A stretch of 64,000 nucleotides of DNA, taken from NCBI RefSeq assembly GCF_051014685.1, contig NW_027478399.1, forward strand, positions 682,001 to 746,000, written 5' to 3'. Position 1 is the stretch's first letter; each line of letters starts with the position of its first letter. This stretch comes from Ptiloglossa arizonensis (taxonomy: Eukaryota > Arthropoda > Insecta > Hymenoptera > Colletidae). Under the pieces are notes generated by a model, which was given only the letters and a program-made list of their open reading frames with translations, was not told the origin of the DNA and searched no databases. Both the position numbers and the translations under genes were made by a program. Below are positions 35,499-48,772 of the stretch, one piece after another.

Positions 35499-37976
35499 CT
35501 CCCATATCTCGCAAACGGATTGACGAACTCCCGAAGTTCCTGTTGCTTCTGAAAGTAGAAACTCGCCCCATTACAATGGTGTGTGTACCTTTCCCCTTAC
35601 CCATAGCAGTTATGGGTTTCGAGTATCAGACTTGCGAAAATTTTGATGGTTTGTCAACAACTCCTTCACTTCAAACTCCCATATCTCGCGAACGGATTGA
35701 CGAACTCGAGAAATTCTTATTGCATCTGAAAGCAGAAACTCGCCCGATTACAACGGTATGTGTATTTTTGCCCTAGGCCTCTGTAGTTATTGGTTTCGAG
35801 TATCAGACTTGCGAAAATTTTGATGGTTTCTCACCCGTTCCTTAAATTCAAACTCCCATATCTCGCGAACGGATTGACGAACTCGAGAAATTCCTGTTGC
35901 ATCTGAAAGTAGAAACTAGCCCGATTACAAGGGTATGTGTATTTTTCCCCTGGGACTTTGTAGTTATTGGTTTCGGGAATCAGACTTGCGAAAATTTTGA
36001 TGGTTGCACAACCATTCCTTAACTTCAAACTCCCATATCTCGCGAACGAATTGACGAACTCGACAAATTCTTATTGCATCTGAAAGCAGAAACTCGCCCG
36101 ATTACAGCGGTGTGTGTATTTTTGCCCTAGGCCATAGTAGTTATTGGTTTCGAGTATCAGACTTGCGAAAATTTTGATGGTTTCTCAACCATTCCTTAAT
36201 TTCAAACTCCCATATCTCGCGAACGGATTGACGAACTCGAGAAATTCCTGTTGCATCTGAAAGTAGAAACTCGCCCCATTACAATGGTGTGTGTACTTTT
36301 CCCCTAGGCCATTCCAGCTATTGGTTTCGAGTATCAGACCAGCGAAATTTTTGATGGTTTCTCAAACATTCCTAAACTTCAAACTCCCATATCTCGCGAA
36401 CGGATTGACGAACTCGCGAAGTTCCTGTTGCCTCTGAAAGTAGAAACTCGCCCCATTACAATGGTGTGTGTACTTTTCCCCTAGGCCATTCCAGTTATTC
36501 GTTTCCAGTATCAGACTTGCGAAATTTTTTATGGTGTCTCAACCATTCCTTAACTTCAAACTCCCATATCTCGCGAACGGATGGACGAACTCGAGAAATT
36601 CCTGTTTCATCTGAAAGTAGAAATTCGCCCGATTACAACGGTATGTGTATTTTTCCCCTAGGCCATTGTAGTTATTGGTTTCGAGTATCACACATGCGAA
36701 AATTTTTATGGTTGCTCAACCATTCCTTAACTTCAAGCTCCCATATCTCGCGAACGAATTGACGAACTCGAGAAATTCTTGTTGCATCTGAAAGCAGAAA
36801 CTCGCCCGATTACAACGGTATGTGTATTTTTGCCCTAGGCAATAGTAGTTATTGGTTTCGAGTATCAGACTTGCGAAAATTTTGATGGTTTCTCAACCAT
36901 TCCTTAATTTCAAACTCCCGTATCACGCGAACGGATTGACGAACTCGAGAAATTCCTATTGCATCTGAAAGCAGAAACTCGCGCGATTACAACAGTATGT
37001 GTATTTTTCCCCTAGGCCATTGTAGTTATTGGTTTCGAGTATCAGACCAGCGAAATTTTTGATGGCTCCTCAACCATTCCTTAACTTCAAACTCCCATAT
37101 CTCGCGAACGGATTGACGAACTCGAGAAATTCTTGTTGCATCTGAAAGTAGAAACTCGCCCGATTACAACGGTATGTGTGTTTTTCCCCTTGGCCTCTGT
37201 AGTTATTGGTTTCGGGAATCAGACTTGCGAAAATTTTGATGGTTGCTCAACCATTCCTTAACTTCAAACTCCCATATCTCGCGAACGAATTGACGAACTC
37301 GCGAAATTCTTGTTGCATCGGAAAGCAGAAACTCGCCCGATTACAGCGGTGTGTGTATTTTTGCCCTAGGCCATAGTAGTTATTGGTTTCGAGTATCAGA
37401 CATGCGAAAATTTTGATGGTTTCTCAACCATTCCTTAACTTCAAACTCCCATATCTCACGAACGAATTGACGAACTCGAGAAATTCTTGTTGCACCTGAA
37501 AGCAGAAATTCGCCGGATTACAGCGGTATGTGTATTTTTGCCCTAGGCCATAGTAGTTATTGGTTTCGAGTATCAGACTTGCGAAAATTTTGATGGTTGC
37601 TCAACCATTCCTTAACTTCAAACTCCCATATCTCGCGAACGAATTGACGAACTCGCGAAATTCTTGTTGCATCTGAAAGCAGAAACTCGCGCGATTACAA
37701 CAGTAAGTGTATTTTTCCCCTAGGCCTTTGTAGTTATTTGTTTCGAGTATTAGACTTGCGAAAATTTTGATGGTTTCTTTACCATTCCTTAACCTCAAAC
37801 TCCCATATCTCGCGAACGGATTGACGAACACGAGAAATTCCTCTTGCATCTGAAAGTAGAAACTCGCCCGATTACAATGGTGGGTGTACTTTTCCCCTAG
37901 GCCATAGTAGTTATGGGTTTCGAGTATCAGACTTGCGAAAATTTTGATGGTTTCTCAACCATTCCTTAACTTCAAA
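35499..37976. repeat. 14-monomer HOR unit (2,478 bp), copy 1
   Basis: First of about six copies. Unit markers are TTGTCAACAACTCC at 35651, GTTTCCAGTATCAG near 36500, ATGGTGTCTC at 36531, GTATCACGCG near 36920 and GATGGCTCCTC near 37061. Variant CCCCTGGGAC near 35947 is shared only with copy 3. A patch at 37599-37664 differs from the other copies at five sites and equals the sequence two monomers upstream (37245-37310), as expected of conversion. Confidence 0.92.
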
Positions 37977-39214
37977 CTCCCATATCTCGCAAACGGATTG
38001 ACGAACTCCCGAAGTTCCTGTTGCTTCTGAAAGTAGAAACTCGCCCCATTACAATGGTGTGTGTACTTTTCCCCTTACCCATAGCAGTTATGGGTTTCGA
38101 GTATCAGACTTGCGAAAATTTTGATGGTTTGTCAACAACTCCTTCACTTCAAACTCCCATATCTCGCGAACGGATTGACGAACTCGAGAAATTCTTATTG
38201 CATCTGAAAGCAGAAACTCGCCCGATTACAACGGTATGTGTATTTTTGCCCTAGGCCTCTGTAGTTATTGGTTTCGAGTATCAGACTTGCGAAAATTTTG
38301 ATGGTTTCTCACCCGTTCCTTAAATTCAAACTCCCATATCTCGCGAACGGATTGACGAACTCGAGAAATTCCTGTTGCATCTGAAAGTAGAAACTAGCCC
38401 GATTACAAGGGTATGTGTATTTTTCCCCTAGGACTTTGTAGTTATTGGTTTCGGGAATCAGACTTGCGAAAATTTTGATGGTTGCACAACCATTCCTTAA
38501 CTTCAAACTCCCATATCTCGCGAACGAATTGACGAACTCGACAAATTCTTATTGCATCTGAAAGCAGAAAGTCGCCCGATTACAGCGGTGTGTGTATTTT
38601 TGCCCTAGGCCATAGTAGTTATTGGTTTCGAGTATCAGACTTGCGAAAATTTTGATGGTTTCTCAACCATTCCTTAATTTCAAACTCCCATATCTCGCGA
38701 ACGGATTGACGAACTCGAGAAATTCCTGTTGCATCTGAAAGTAGAAACTCGCCCCATTACAATGGTGTGTGTACTTTTCCCCTAGGCCATTCCAGCTATT
38801 GGTTTCGAGTATCAGACCAGCGAAATTTTTGATGGTTTCTCAAACATTCCTAAACTTCAAACTCCCATATCTCGCGAACGGATTGACGAACTCGCGAAGT
38901 TCCTGTTGCCTCTGAAAGTAGAAACTCGCCCCATTACAATGGTGTGTGTACTTTTCCCCTAGGCCATTCCAGTTATTCGTTTCCAGTATCAGACTTGCGA
39001 AATTTTTTATGGTGTCTCAACCATTCCTTAACTTCAAACTCCCATATCTCGCGAACGGATGGACGAACTCGAGAAATTCCTGTTTCATCTGAAAGTAGAA
39101 ATTCGCCCGATTACAACGGTATGTGTATTTTTCCCCTAGGCCATTGTAGTTATTGGTTTCGAGTATCACACATGCGAAAATTTTTATGGTTGCTCAACCA
39201 TTCCTTAACTTCAA
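37977..39214. repeat. 14-monomer HOR unit, partial copy 2
   Basis: Follows copy 1 in register (TTGTCAACAA at 38129, 2,478 bp after 35651) for seven monomers. At about 39215 it jumps to a GTATCACGCG monomer, skipping HOR material. It carries the GAAAGTCGCC variant near 38568 that is later found in copies 4, 5 and 6. Confidence 0.9.
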
Positions 39215-41470
39215 ACTCCCGTATCACGCGAACGGATTGACGAACTCGAGAAATTCCTATTGCATCTGAAAGCAGAAACTCGCGCGATTACAACAGTATG
39301 TGTATTTTTAACCTAGGCCTTTGTAGTTATTTGTTTCGGGTATTAGACCTGCGAAAATTTTGATGGTGTCTCAACCATTCCTTAACTTCACACTCCCATA
39401 TCTCGCGAACGGATTGACGAACACGAGAAATTCCTCTTGCATCTGAAAGTAGAAACTCTCCCGATTACAGTGGTGTGTGTACTTTTCCCCTAGGCCATTC
39501 CAGTTATTGGTTTCGAGTATCAGACCAGCGAAAATTTTGATGGTTTCTCGACCATTCCTTAACTTCAAACTCCCATATCTCGCGAACGGATTGACGAACT
39601 CGAGAAATTCCTCTTGCATCTGAAAGTAGAAACTCGTCCGATTACAACGGTATATGTATTTTTCCCCTAGGCCTCTGTAGTTATTGGTTTCGGGAATCAG
39701 ACATCCGAAAATTTTGATGGTTGCTCAATCATTCCTTAACTTCAAACTCCCATATCTCGCGAACGAATTGACGAACTCGAGAAATTCTTGTTGCATCTGA
39801 AAGCAGAAACTCGCCCGATTACAACGGTATGTGTATTTTTCCCCTAGGCCTTTGTAGTTATTTGATTCGAGTATCAGACTTGCGAAAATTTTGATGGTTT
39901 CTCAACCATTCCTTAACTTCAAACTACCATATCTCGCGAACGGATTGACGACTACGAGAAATTCCTATTGCATCTGAAAGCAGAAACTCGCCCGATTGCA
40001 AGGGTACGTGTATTTTTGCCCTAGGCCATAGTAGTTATTGGTTTCGAGTATCAGACATGCGAAAATTTTGATGGTTTCTCAACCATTCCTTAACTTCAAA
40101 CTCCCATATCTCGCGAACGAATTGACGAACTCGAGAAATTCTTGTTGCATCTGAAAGCAGAAATTCGCCGGATTACAGCGGTATGTGTATTTTTGCCCTA
40201 GGCCATAGTAGTTATTGGTTTCGAGTATCAGACTTGCGAAAATTTTGATGGTTTCTCAACCATTCCTTAATTTCAAACTCCCATATCTCGCGAACGGATT
40301 GACGAACTCGAGAAATTCCTTTTTCATCTGAAAGCAGAAACTCGCGCGATTACAACAGTATGTGTATTTTTCCCCTAGGCCATTCCAGTTATTGGTTTCG
40401 AGTATCAGACCAGCGAAATTTTTGATGGTTTCTCAACCATTCCTTAATTTCAAACTCCCATATCTCGCGAACGGATTGACGAACTCGAGAAATTCCTGTT
40501 TCATCTGAAAGCAGAAACTCGCGCGATTACAACAGTATGTGTATTTTCCCCCTAGGCCTTTGTAGTTATTTGTTTCGAGTATTAGACTTGCGAAAATTTT
40601 GATGGTTTCTCAACCATTCTTTAACCTCAAACTCCCATATCTCGCGAACGGATTGACGAACTCGAGAAATTCCTGTTGCATCTGAAAGTAGAAACTCGCC
40701 CCATTACAATGGTGTGTGTACTTTTCCCCTAGGCCATTCCAGTTATTGGTTTCGAGTATCAGACCAGCGAAATTTTTGATGGTTTCTCAAACATTCCTAA
40801 ACTTCAAACTCCCATATCTCGCGAACGGATTGACGAACTCGAGAAATTCCTGTTTCATCTGAAAGTAGAAACTCGCCCGATTACAACGGTATGTGTATTT
40901 TCCCCTAGGCCATTGTAGTTATTGGTTTCGAAAATCAGACATTCGAAAATTTTGATCGTTTCTCAACCATTCCTTAACTTCAAACTCCCATACTATGCGA
41001 ACGGATTGACGAACTCGAGAAATTCCTATAGCATCTGAAAGCAGAAACTCGCCCGATTACATCGGTATATGTATTTTTGCCCTAGGCCATAGTAGTTATT
41101 GGTTTCGAGTTTCAGACTTGCGAAAATTTTGATGGTTTCTCAACCATTCTTTAACTTCAAACTCCCATATCTCGCGAACGGATTGACGAACACGAGAAAT
41201 TCCTATTGCATCTAACAGCAGAAACTCGCCCGATTTCAACGGTATGTGTACTTTTCCCCTAGGCCATTCCAGTTATTGGTTACGAGTATCAGACCAGCGA
41301 AAATTTTTATGGTTTCTCAACCATTCCTTAATTTCAAACTCCCATATCTCGCGAACGGATTGACGAACTCGCGAAGTTCCTGTTGCCTCTGAAAGTAGAA
41401 ACTCGCCCCATTACAATGGTGTGTGTACTTTTCCCCTAGGCCATTCCAGTTATTCGTTTCCAGTATCAGA
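39215..41470. repeat. Non-HOR interruption inside the 14-monomer array
   Basis: About 2.26 kb of the same satellite in a different monomer order. The 39300-39730 part is closely related to 30100-30540 (52 monomers away), with the rare TTTTTAACCTAGG variant followed by the same two monomers. The 40860-41470 part resembles 22130-22700 (CCATATTATG-type monomer, then the GGTTACGAG monomer). It is made of segments from elsewhere in the array and not of foreign DNA. The HOR then resumes in phase. Confidence 0.85.
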
Positions 41471-43816
41471 CTTGCGAAAATTTTGATGGTTTGTCAACAA
41501 CTCCTTCACTTCAAACTCCCATATCTCGCGAACGGATTGACGAACTCGAGAAATTCTTATTGCATCTGAAAGCAGAAACTCGCCCGATTACAACGGTATG
41601 TGTATTTTTGCCCTAGGCCTCTGTAGTTATTGGTTTCGAGTATCAGACTTGCGAAAATTTTGATGGTTTCTCACCCGTTCCTTAAATTCAAACTCCCATA
41701 TCTCGCGAACGGATTGACGAACTCGAGAAATTCCTGTTGCATCTGAAAGTAGAAACTAGCCCGATTACAAGGGTATGTGTATTTTTCCCCTGGGACTTTG
41801 TAGTTATTGGTTTCGGGAATCAGACTTGCGAAAATTTTGATGGTTGCACAACCATTCCTTAACTTCAAACTCCCATATCTCGCGAACGAATTGACGAACT
41901 CGACAAATTCTTATTGCATCTGAAAGCAGAAACTCGCCCGATTACAGCGGTGTGTGTATTTTTGCCCTAGGCCATAGTAGTTATTGGTTTCGAGTATCAG
42001 ACTTGCGAAAATTTTGATGGTTTCTCAACCATTCCTTAATTTCAAACTCCCATATCTCGCGAACGGATTGACGAACTCGAGAAATTCCTGTTGCATCTGA
42101 AAGTAGAAACTCGCCCCATTACAATGGTGTGTGTACTTTTCCCCTAGGCCATTCCAGCTATTGGTTTCGAGTATCAGACCAGCGAAATTTTTGATGGTTT
42201 CTCAAACATTCCTAAACTTCAAACTCCCATATCTCGCGAACGGATTGACGAACTTGCGAAGTTCCTGTTGCCTCTGAAAGTAGAAACTCGCCCCATTACA
42301 ATGGTGTGTGTACTTTTCCCCTAGGCCATTCCAGTTATTCGTTTCCAGTATCAGACTTGCGAAATTTTTTATGGTGTCTCAACCATTCCTTAACTTCAAA
42401 CTCCCATATCTCGCGAACGGATGGACGAACTCGAGAAATTCCTGTTTCATCTGAAAGTAGAAATTCGCCCGATTACAACGGTATGTGTATTTTTCCCCTA
42501 GGCCATTGTAGTTATTGGTTTCGAGTATCACACATGCGAAAATTTTTATGGTTGCTCAACCATTCCTTAACTTCAAGCTCCCATATCTCGCGAACGAATT
42601 GACGAACTCGAGAAATTCTTGTTGCATCTGAAAGCAGAAACTCGCCCGATTACAACGGTATGTGTATTTTTGCCCTAGGCAATAGTAGTTATTGGTTTCG
42701 AGTATCAGACTTGCGAAAATTTTGATGGTTTCTCAACCATTCCTTAATTTCAAACTCCCGTATCACGCGAACGGATTGACGAACTCGAGAAATTCCTATT
42801 GCATCTGAAAGCAGAAACTCGCGCGATTACAACAGTATGTGTATTTTTCCCCTAGGCCATTGTAGTTATTGGTTTCGAGTATCAGACCAGCGAAATTTTT
42901 GATGGCTCCTCAACCATTCCTTAACTTCAAACTCCCATATCTCGCGAACGGATTGACGAACTCGAGAAATTCTTGTTGCATCTGAAAGTAGAAACTCGCC
43001 CGATTACAACGGTATGTGTGTTTTTCCCCTTGGCCTCTGTAGTTATTGGTTTCGGGAATCAGACTTGCGAAAATTTTGATGGTTGCTCAACCATTCCTTA
43101 ACTTCAAACTCCCATATCTCGCGAACGAATTGACGAACTCGCGAAATTCTTGTTGCATCTGAAAGCAGAAACTCGCCCGATTACAGCGGTGTGTGTATTT
43201 TTGCCCTAGGCCATAGTAGTTATTGGTTTCGAGTATCAGACATGCGAAAATTTTGATGGTTTCTCAACCATTCCTTAACTTCAAACTCCCATATCTCACG
43301 AACGAATTGACGAACTCGAGAAATTCTTGTTGCACCTGAAAGCAGAAATTCGCCGGATTACAGCGGTATGTGTATTTTTGCCCTAGGCCATAGTAGTTAT
43401 TGGTTTCGAGTATCAGACTTGCGAAAATTTTGATGGTTTCTCAACCATTCCTTAATTTCAAACTCCCATATCTCGCGAACGGATTGACGAACTCGAGAAA
43501 TTCCTGTTGCATCTGAAAGCAGAAACTCGCGCGATTACAACAGTAAGTGTATTTTTCCCCTAGGCCTTTGTAGTTATTTGTTTCGAGTATTAGACTTGCG
43601 AAAATTTTGATGGTTTCTTTACCATTCCTTAACCTCAAACTCCCATATCTCGCGAACGGATTGACGAACACGAGAAATTCCTCTTGCATCTGAAAGTAGA
43701 AACTCGCCCGATTACAATGGTGGGTGTACTTTTCCCCTAGGCCATAGTAGTTATGGGTTTCGAGTATCAGACTTGCGAAAATTTTGATGGTTTCTCAACC
43801 ATTCCTTAACTTCAAA
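41471..43816. repeat. 14-monomer HOR unit, copy 3 (entered one monomer late)
   Basis: Resumes at the position equivalent to 35631 of copy 1 (TTGTCAACAA at 41491). It shares CCCCTGGGAC (near 41787) and GAAACTCGCC (near 41930) with copy 1 only, at an offset of 5,840 bp. It lacks the conversion patch of copy 1. Confidence 0.92.
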
Positions 43817-46294
43817 CTCCCATATCTCGCAAACGGATTGACGAACTCCCGAAGTTCCTGTTGCTTCTGAAAGTAGAAACTCGCCCCATTACAATGGTGT
43901 GTGTACTTTTCCCCTTACCCATAGCAGTTATGGGTTTCGAGTATCAGACTTGCGAAAATTTTGATGGTTTGTCAACAACTCCTTCACTTCAAACTCCCAT
44001 AACTCGCGAACGGATTGACGAACTCGAGAAATTCTTATTGCATCTGAAAGCAGAAACTCGCCCGATTACAACGGTATGTGTATTTTTGCCCTAGGCCTCT
44101 GTAGTTATTGGTTTCGAGTATCAGACTTGCGAAAATTTTGATGGTTTCTCACCCGTTCCTTAAATTCAAACTCCCATATCTCGCGAACGGATTGACGAAC
44201 TCGAGAAATTCCTGTTGCATCTGAAAGTAGAAACTAGCCCGATTACAAGGGTATGTGTATTTTTCCCCTAGGACTTTGTAGTTATTGGTTTCGGGAATCA
44301 GACTTGCGAAAATTTTGATGGTTGCACAACCATTCCTTAACTTCAAACTCCCATATCTCGCGAACGAATTGACGAACTCGACAAATTCTTATTGCATCTG
44401 AAAGCAGAAAGTCGCCCGATTACAGCGGTGTGTGTATTTTTGCCCTAGGCCATAGTAGTTATTGGTTTCGAGTATCAGACTTGCGAAAATTTTGATGGTT
44501 TCTCAACCATTCCTTAATTTCAAACTCCCATATCTCGCGAACGGATTGACGAACTCGAGAAATTCCTGTTGCATCTGAAAGTAGAAACTCGCCCCATTAC
44601 AATGGTGTGTGTACTTTTCCCCTAGGCCATTCCAGCTATTGGTTTCGAGTATCAGACCAGCGAAATTTTTGATGGTTTCTCAAACATTCCTAAACTTCAA
44701 ACTCCCATATCTCGCGAACGGATTGACGAACTCGCGAAGTTCCTGTTGCCTCTGAAAGTAGAAACTCGCCCCATTACAATGGTGTGTGTACTTTTCCCCT
44801 AGGCCATTCCAGTTATTCGTTTCCAGTATCAGACTTGCGAAATTTTTTATGGTGTCTCAACCATTCCTTAACTTCAAACTCCCATATCTCGCGAACGGAT
44901 AGACGAACTCGAGAAATTCCTGTTTCATCTGAAAGTAGAAATTCGCCCGATTACAACGGTATGTGTATTTTTCCCCTAGGCCATTGTAGTTATTGGTTTC
45001 GAGTATCACACATGCGAAAATTTTTATGGTTGCTCAACCATTCCTTAACTTCAAGCTCCCATATCTCGCGAACGAATTGACGAACTCGAGAAATTCTTGT
45101 TGCATCTGAAAGCAGAAACTCGCCCGATTACAACGGTATGTGTATTTTTGCCCTAGGCAATAGTAGTTATTGGTTTCGAGTATCAGACTTGCGAAAATTT
45201 TGATGGTTTCTCAACCATTCCTTAATTTCAAACTCCCGTATCACGCGAACGGATTGACGAACTCGAGAAATTCCTATTGCATCTGAAAGCAGAAACTCGC
45301 GCGATTACAACAGTATGTGTATTTTTCCCCTAGGCCATTGTAGTTATTGGTTTCGAGTATCAGACCAGCGAAATTTTTGATGGCTCCTCAACCATTCCTT
45401 AACTTCAAACTCCCATATCTCGCGAACGGATTGACGAACTCGAGAAATTCTTGTTGCATCTGAAAGTAGAAACTCGCCCGATTACAACGGTATGTGTGTT
45501 TTTCCCCTTGGCCTCTGTAGTTATTGGTTTCGGGAATCAGACTTGCGAAAATTTTGATGGTTGCTCAACCATTCCTTAACTTCAAACTCCCATATCTCGC
45601 GAACGAATTGACGAACTCGCGAAATTCTTGTTGCATCTGAAAGCAGAAACTCGCCCGATTACAGCGGTGTGTGTATTTTTGCCCTAGGCCATAGTAGTTA
45701 TTGGTTTCGAGTATCAGACATGCGAAAATTTTGATGGTTTCTCAACCATTCCTTAACTTCAAACTCCCATATCTCACGAACGAATTGACGAACTCGAGAA
45801 ATTCTTGTTGCACCTGAAAGCAGAAATTCGCCGGATTACAGCGGTATGTGTATTTTTGCCCTAGGCCATAGTAGTTATTGGTTTCGAGTATCAGACTTGC
45901 GAAAATTTTGATGGTTTCTCAACCATTCCTTAATTTCAAACTCCCATATCTCGCGAACGGATTGACGAACTCGAGAAATTCCTGTTGCATCTGAAAGCAG
46001 AAACTCGCGCGATTACAACAGTAAGTGTATTTTTCCCCTAGGCCTTTGTAGTTATTTGTTTCGAGTATTAGACTTGCGAAAATTTTGATGGTTTCTTTAC
46101 CATTCCTTAACCTCAAACTCCCATATCTCGCGAACGGATTGACGAACACGAGAAATTCCTCTTGCATCTGAAAGTAGAAACTCGCCCGATTACAATGGTG
46201 GGTGTACTTTTCCCCTAGGCCATAGTAGTTATGGGTTTCGAGTATCAGACTTGCGAAAATTTTGATGGTTTCTCAACCATTCCTTAACTTCAAA
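43817..46294. repeat. 14-monomer HOR unit, copy 4
   Basis: Full 2,478-bp unit (TTGTCAACAA at 43969). Distinguishing states are ATAACTCGCG near 44000, GAAAGTCGCC near 44408 and GGATAGACG near 44896. I saw no difference from copy 5. Confidence 0.95.
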
Positions 46295-48772
46295 CTCCCA
46301 TATCTCGCAAACGGATTGACGAACTCCCGAAGTTCCTGTTGCTTCTGAAAGTAGAAACTCGCCCCATTACAATGGTGTGTGTACTTTTCCCCTTACCCAT
46401 AGCAGTTATGGGTTTCGAGTATCAGACTTGCGAAAATTTTGATGGTTTGTCAACAACTCCTTCACTTCAAACTCCCATAACTCGCGAACGGATTGACGAA
46501 CTCGAGAAATTCTTATTGCATCTGAAAGCAGAAACTCGCCCGATTACAACGGTATGTGTATTTTTGCCCTAGGCCTCTGTAGTTATTGGTTTCGAGTATC
46601 AGACTTGCGAAAATTTTGATGGTTTCTCACCCGTTCCTTAAATTCAAACTCCCATATCTCGCGAACGGATTGACGAACTCGAGAAATTCCTGTTGCATCT
46701 GAAAGTAGAAACTAGCCCGATTACAAGGGTATGTGTATTTTTCCCCTAGGACTTTGTAGTTATTGGTTTCGGGAATCAGACTTGCGAAAATTTTGATGGT
46801 TGCACAACCATTCCTTAACTTCAAACTCCCATATCTCGCGAACGAATTGACGAACTCGACAAATTCTTATTGCATCTGAAAGCAGAAAGTCGCCCGATTA
46901 CAGCGGTGTGTGTATTTTTGCCCTAGGCCATAGTAGTTATTGGTTTCGAGTATCAGACTTGCGAAAATTTTGATGGTTTCTCAACCATTCCTTAATTTCA
47001 AACTCCCATATCTCGCGAACGGATTGACGAACTCGAGAAATTCCTGTTGCATCTGAAAGTAGAAACTCGCCCCATTACAATGGTGTGTGTACTTTTCCCC
47101 TAGGCCATTCCAGCTATTGGTTTCGAGTATCAGACCAGCGAAATTTTTGATGGTTTCTCAAACATTCCTAAACTTCAAACTCCCATATCTCGCGAACGGA
47201 TTGACGAACTCGCGAAGTTCCTGTTGCCTCTGAAAGTAGAAACTCGCCCCATTACAATGGTGTGTGTACTTTTCCCCTAGGCCATTCCAGTTATTCGTTT
47301 CCAGTATCAGACTTGCGAAATTTTTTATGGTGTCTCAACCATTCCTTAACTTCAAACTCCCATATCTCGCGAACGGATAGACGAACTCGAGAAATTCCTG
47401 TTTCATCTGAAAGTAGAAATTCGCCCGATTACAACGGTATGTGTATTTTTCCCCTAGGCCATTGTAGTTATTGGTTTCGAGTATCACACATGCGAAAATT
47501 TTTATGGTTGCTCAACCATTCCTTAACTTCAAGCTCCCATATCTCGCGAACGAATTGACGAACTCGAGAAATTCTTGTTGCATCTGAAAGCAGAAACTCG
47601 CCCGATTACAACGGTATGTGTATTTTTGCCCTAGGCAATAGTAGTTATTGGTTTCGAGTATCAGACTTGCGAAAATTTTGATGGTTTCTCAACCATTCCT
47701 TAATTTCAAACTCCCGTATCACGCGAACGGATTGACGAACTCGAGAAATTCCTATTGCATCTGAAAGCAGAAACTCGCGCGATTACAACAGTATGTGTAT
47801 TTTTCCCCTAGGCCATTGTAGTTATTGGTTTCGAGTATCAGACCAGCGAAATTTTTGATGGCTCCTCAACCATTCCTTAACTTCAAACTCCCATATCTCG
47901 CGAACGGATTGACGAACTCGAGAAATTCTTGTTGCATCTGAAAGTAGAAACTCGCCCGATTACAACGGTATGTGTGTTTTTCCCCTTGGCCTCTGTAGTT
48001 ATTGGTTTCGGGAATCAGACTTGCGAAAATTTTGATGGTTGCTCAACCATTCCTTAACTTCAAACTCCCATATCTCGCGAACGAATTGACGAACTCGCGA
48101 AATTCTTGTTGCATCTGAAAGCAGAAACTCGCCCGATTACAGCGGTGTGTGTATTTTTGCCCTAGGCCATAGTAGTTATTGGTTTCGAGTATCAGACATG
48201 CGAAAATTTTGATGGTTTCTCAACCATTCCTTAACTTCAAACTCCCATATCTCACGAACGAATTGACGAACTCGAGAAATTCTTGTTGCACCTGAAAGCA
48301 GAAATTCGCCGGATTACAGCGGTATGTGTATTTTTGCCCTAGGCCATAGTAGTTATTGGTTTCGAGTATCAGACTTGCGAAAATTTTGATGGTTTCTCAA
48401 CCATTCCTTAATTTCAAACTCCCATATCTCGCGAACGGATTGACGAACTCGAGAAATTCCTGTTGCATCTGAAAGCAGAAACTCGCGCGATTACAACAGT
48501 AAGTGTATTTTTCCCCTAGGCCTTTGTAGTTATTTGTTTCGAGTATTAGACTTGCGAAAATTTTGATGGTTTCTTTACCATTCCTTAACCTCAAACTCCC
48601 ATATCTCGCGAACGGATTGACGAACACGAGAAATTCCTCTTGCATCTGAAAGTAGAAACTCGCCCGATTACAATGGTGGGTGTACTTTTCCCCTAGGCCA
48701 TAGTAGTTATGGGTTTCGAGTATCAGACTTGCGAAAATTTTGATGGTTTCTCAACCATTCCTTAACTTCAAA
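46295..48772. repeat. 14-monomer HOR unit, copy 5
   Basis: Full unit, apparently identical to copy 4 at every diagnostic site checked. It is probably the product of the most recent duplication in the window. Confidence 0.95.

Noticed and set aside
36466..36762. 98-residue plus-strand open frame repeated in each 14-monomer unit
   Set aside because: It spans about 1.7 satellite monomers and its copies differ only by the HOR variants. The start and stop come from monomer-specific substitutions; there is no coding signature.
39215..41470. Transposable element insertion in the HOR array
   Set aside because: The interruption keeps the 177-bp phase and consists of satellite monomers related to other places in the window; no terminal repeats, target-site duplication or coding sequence.
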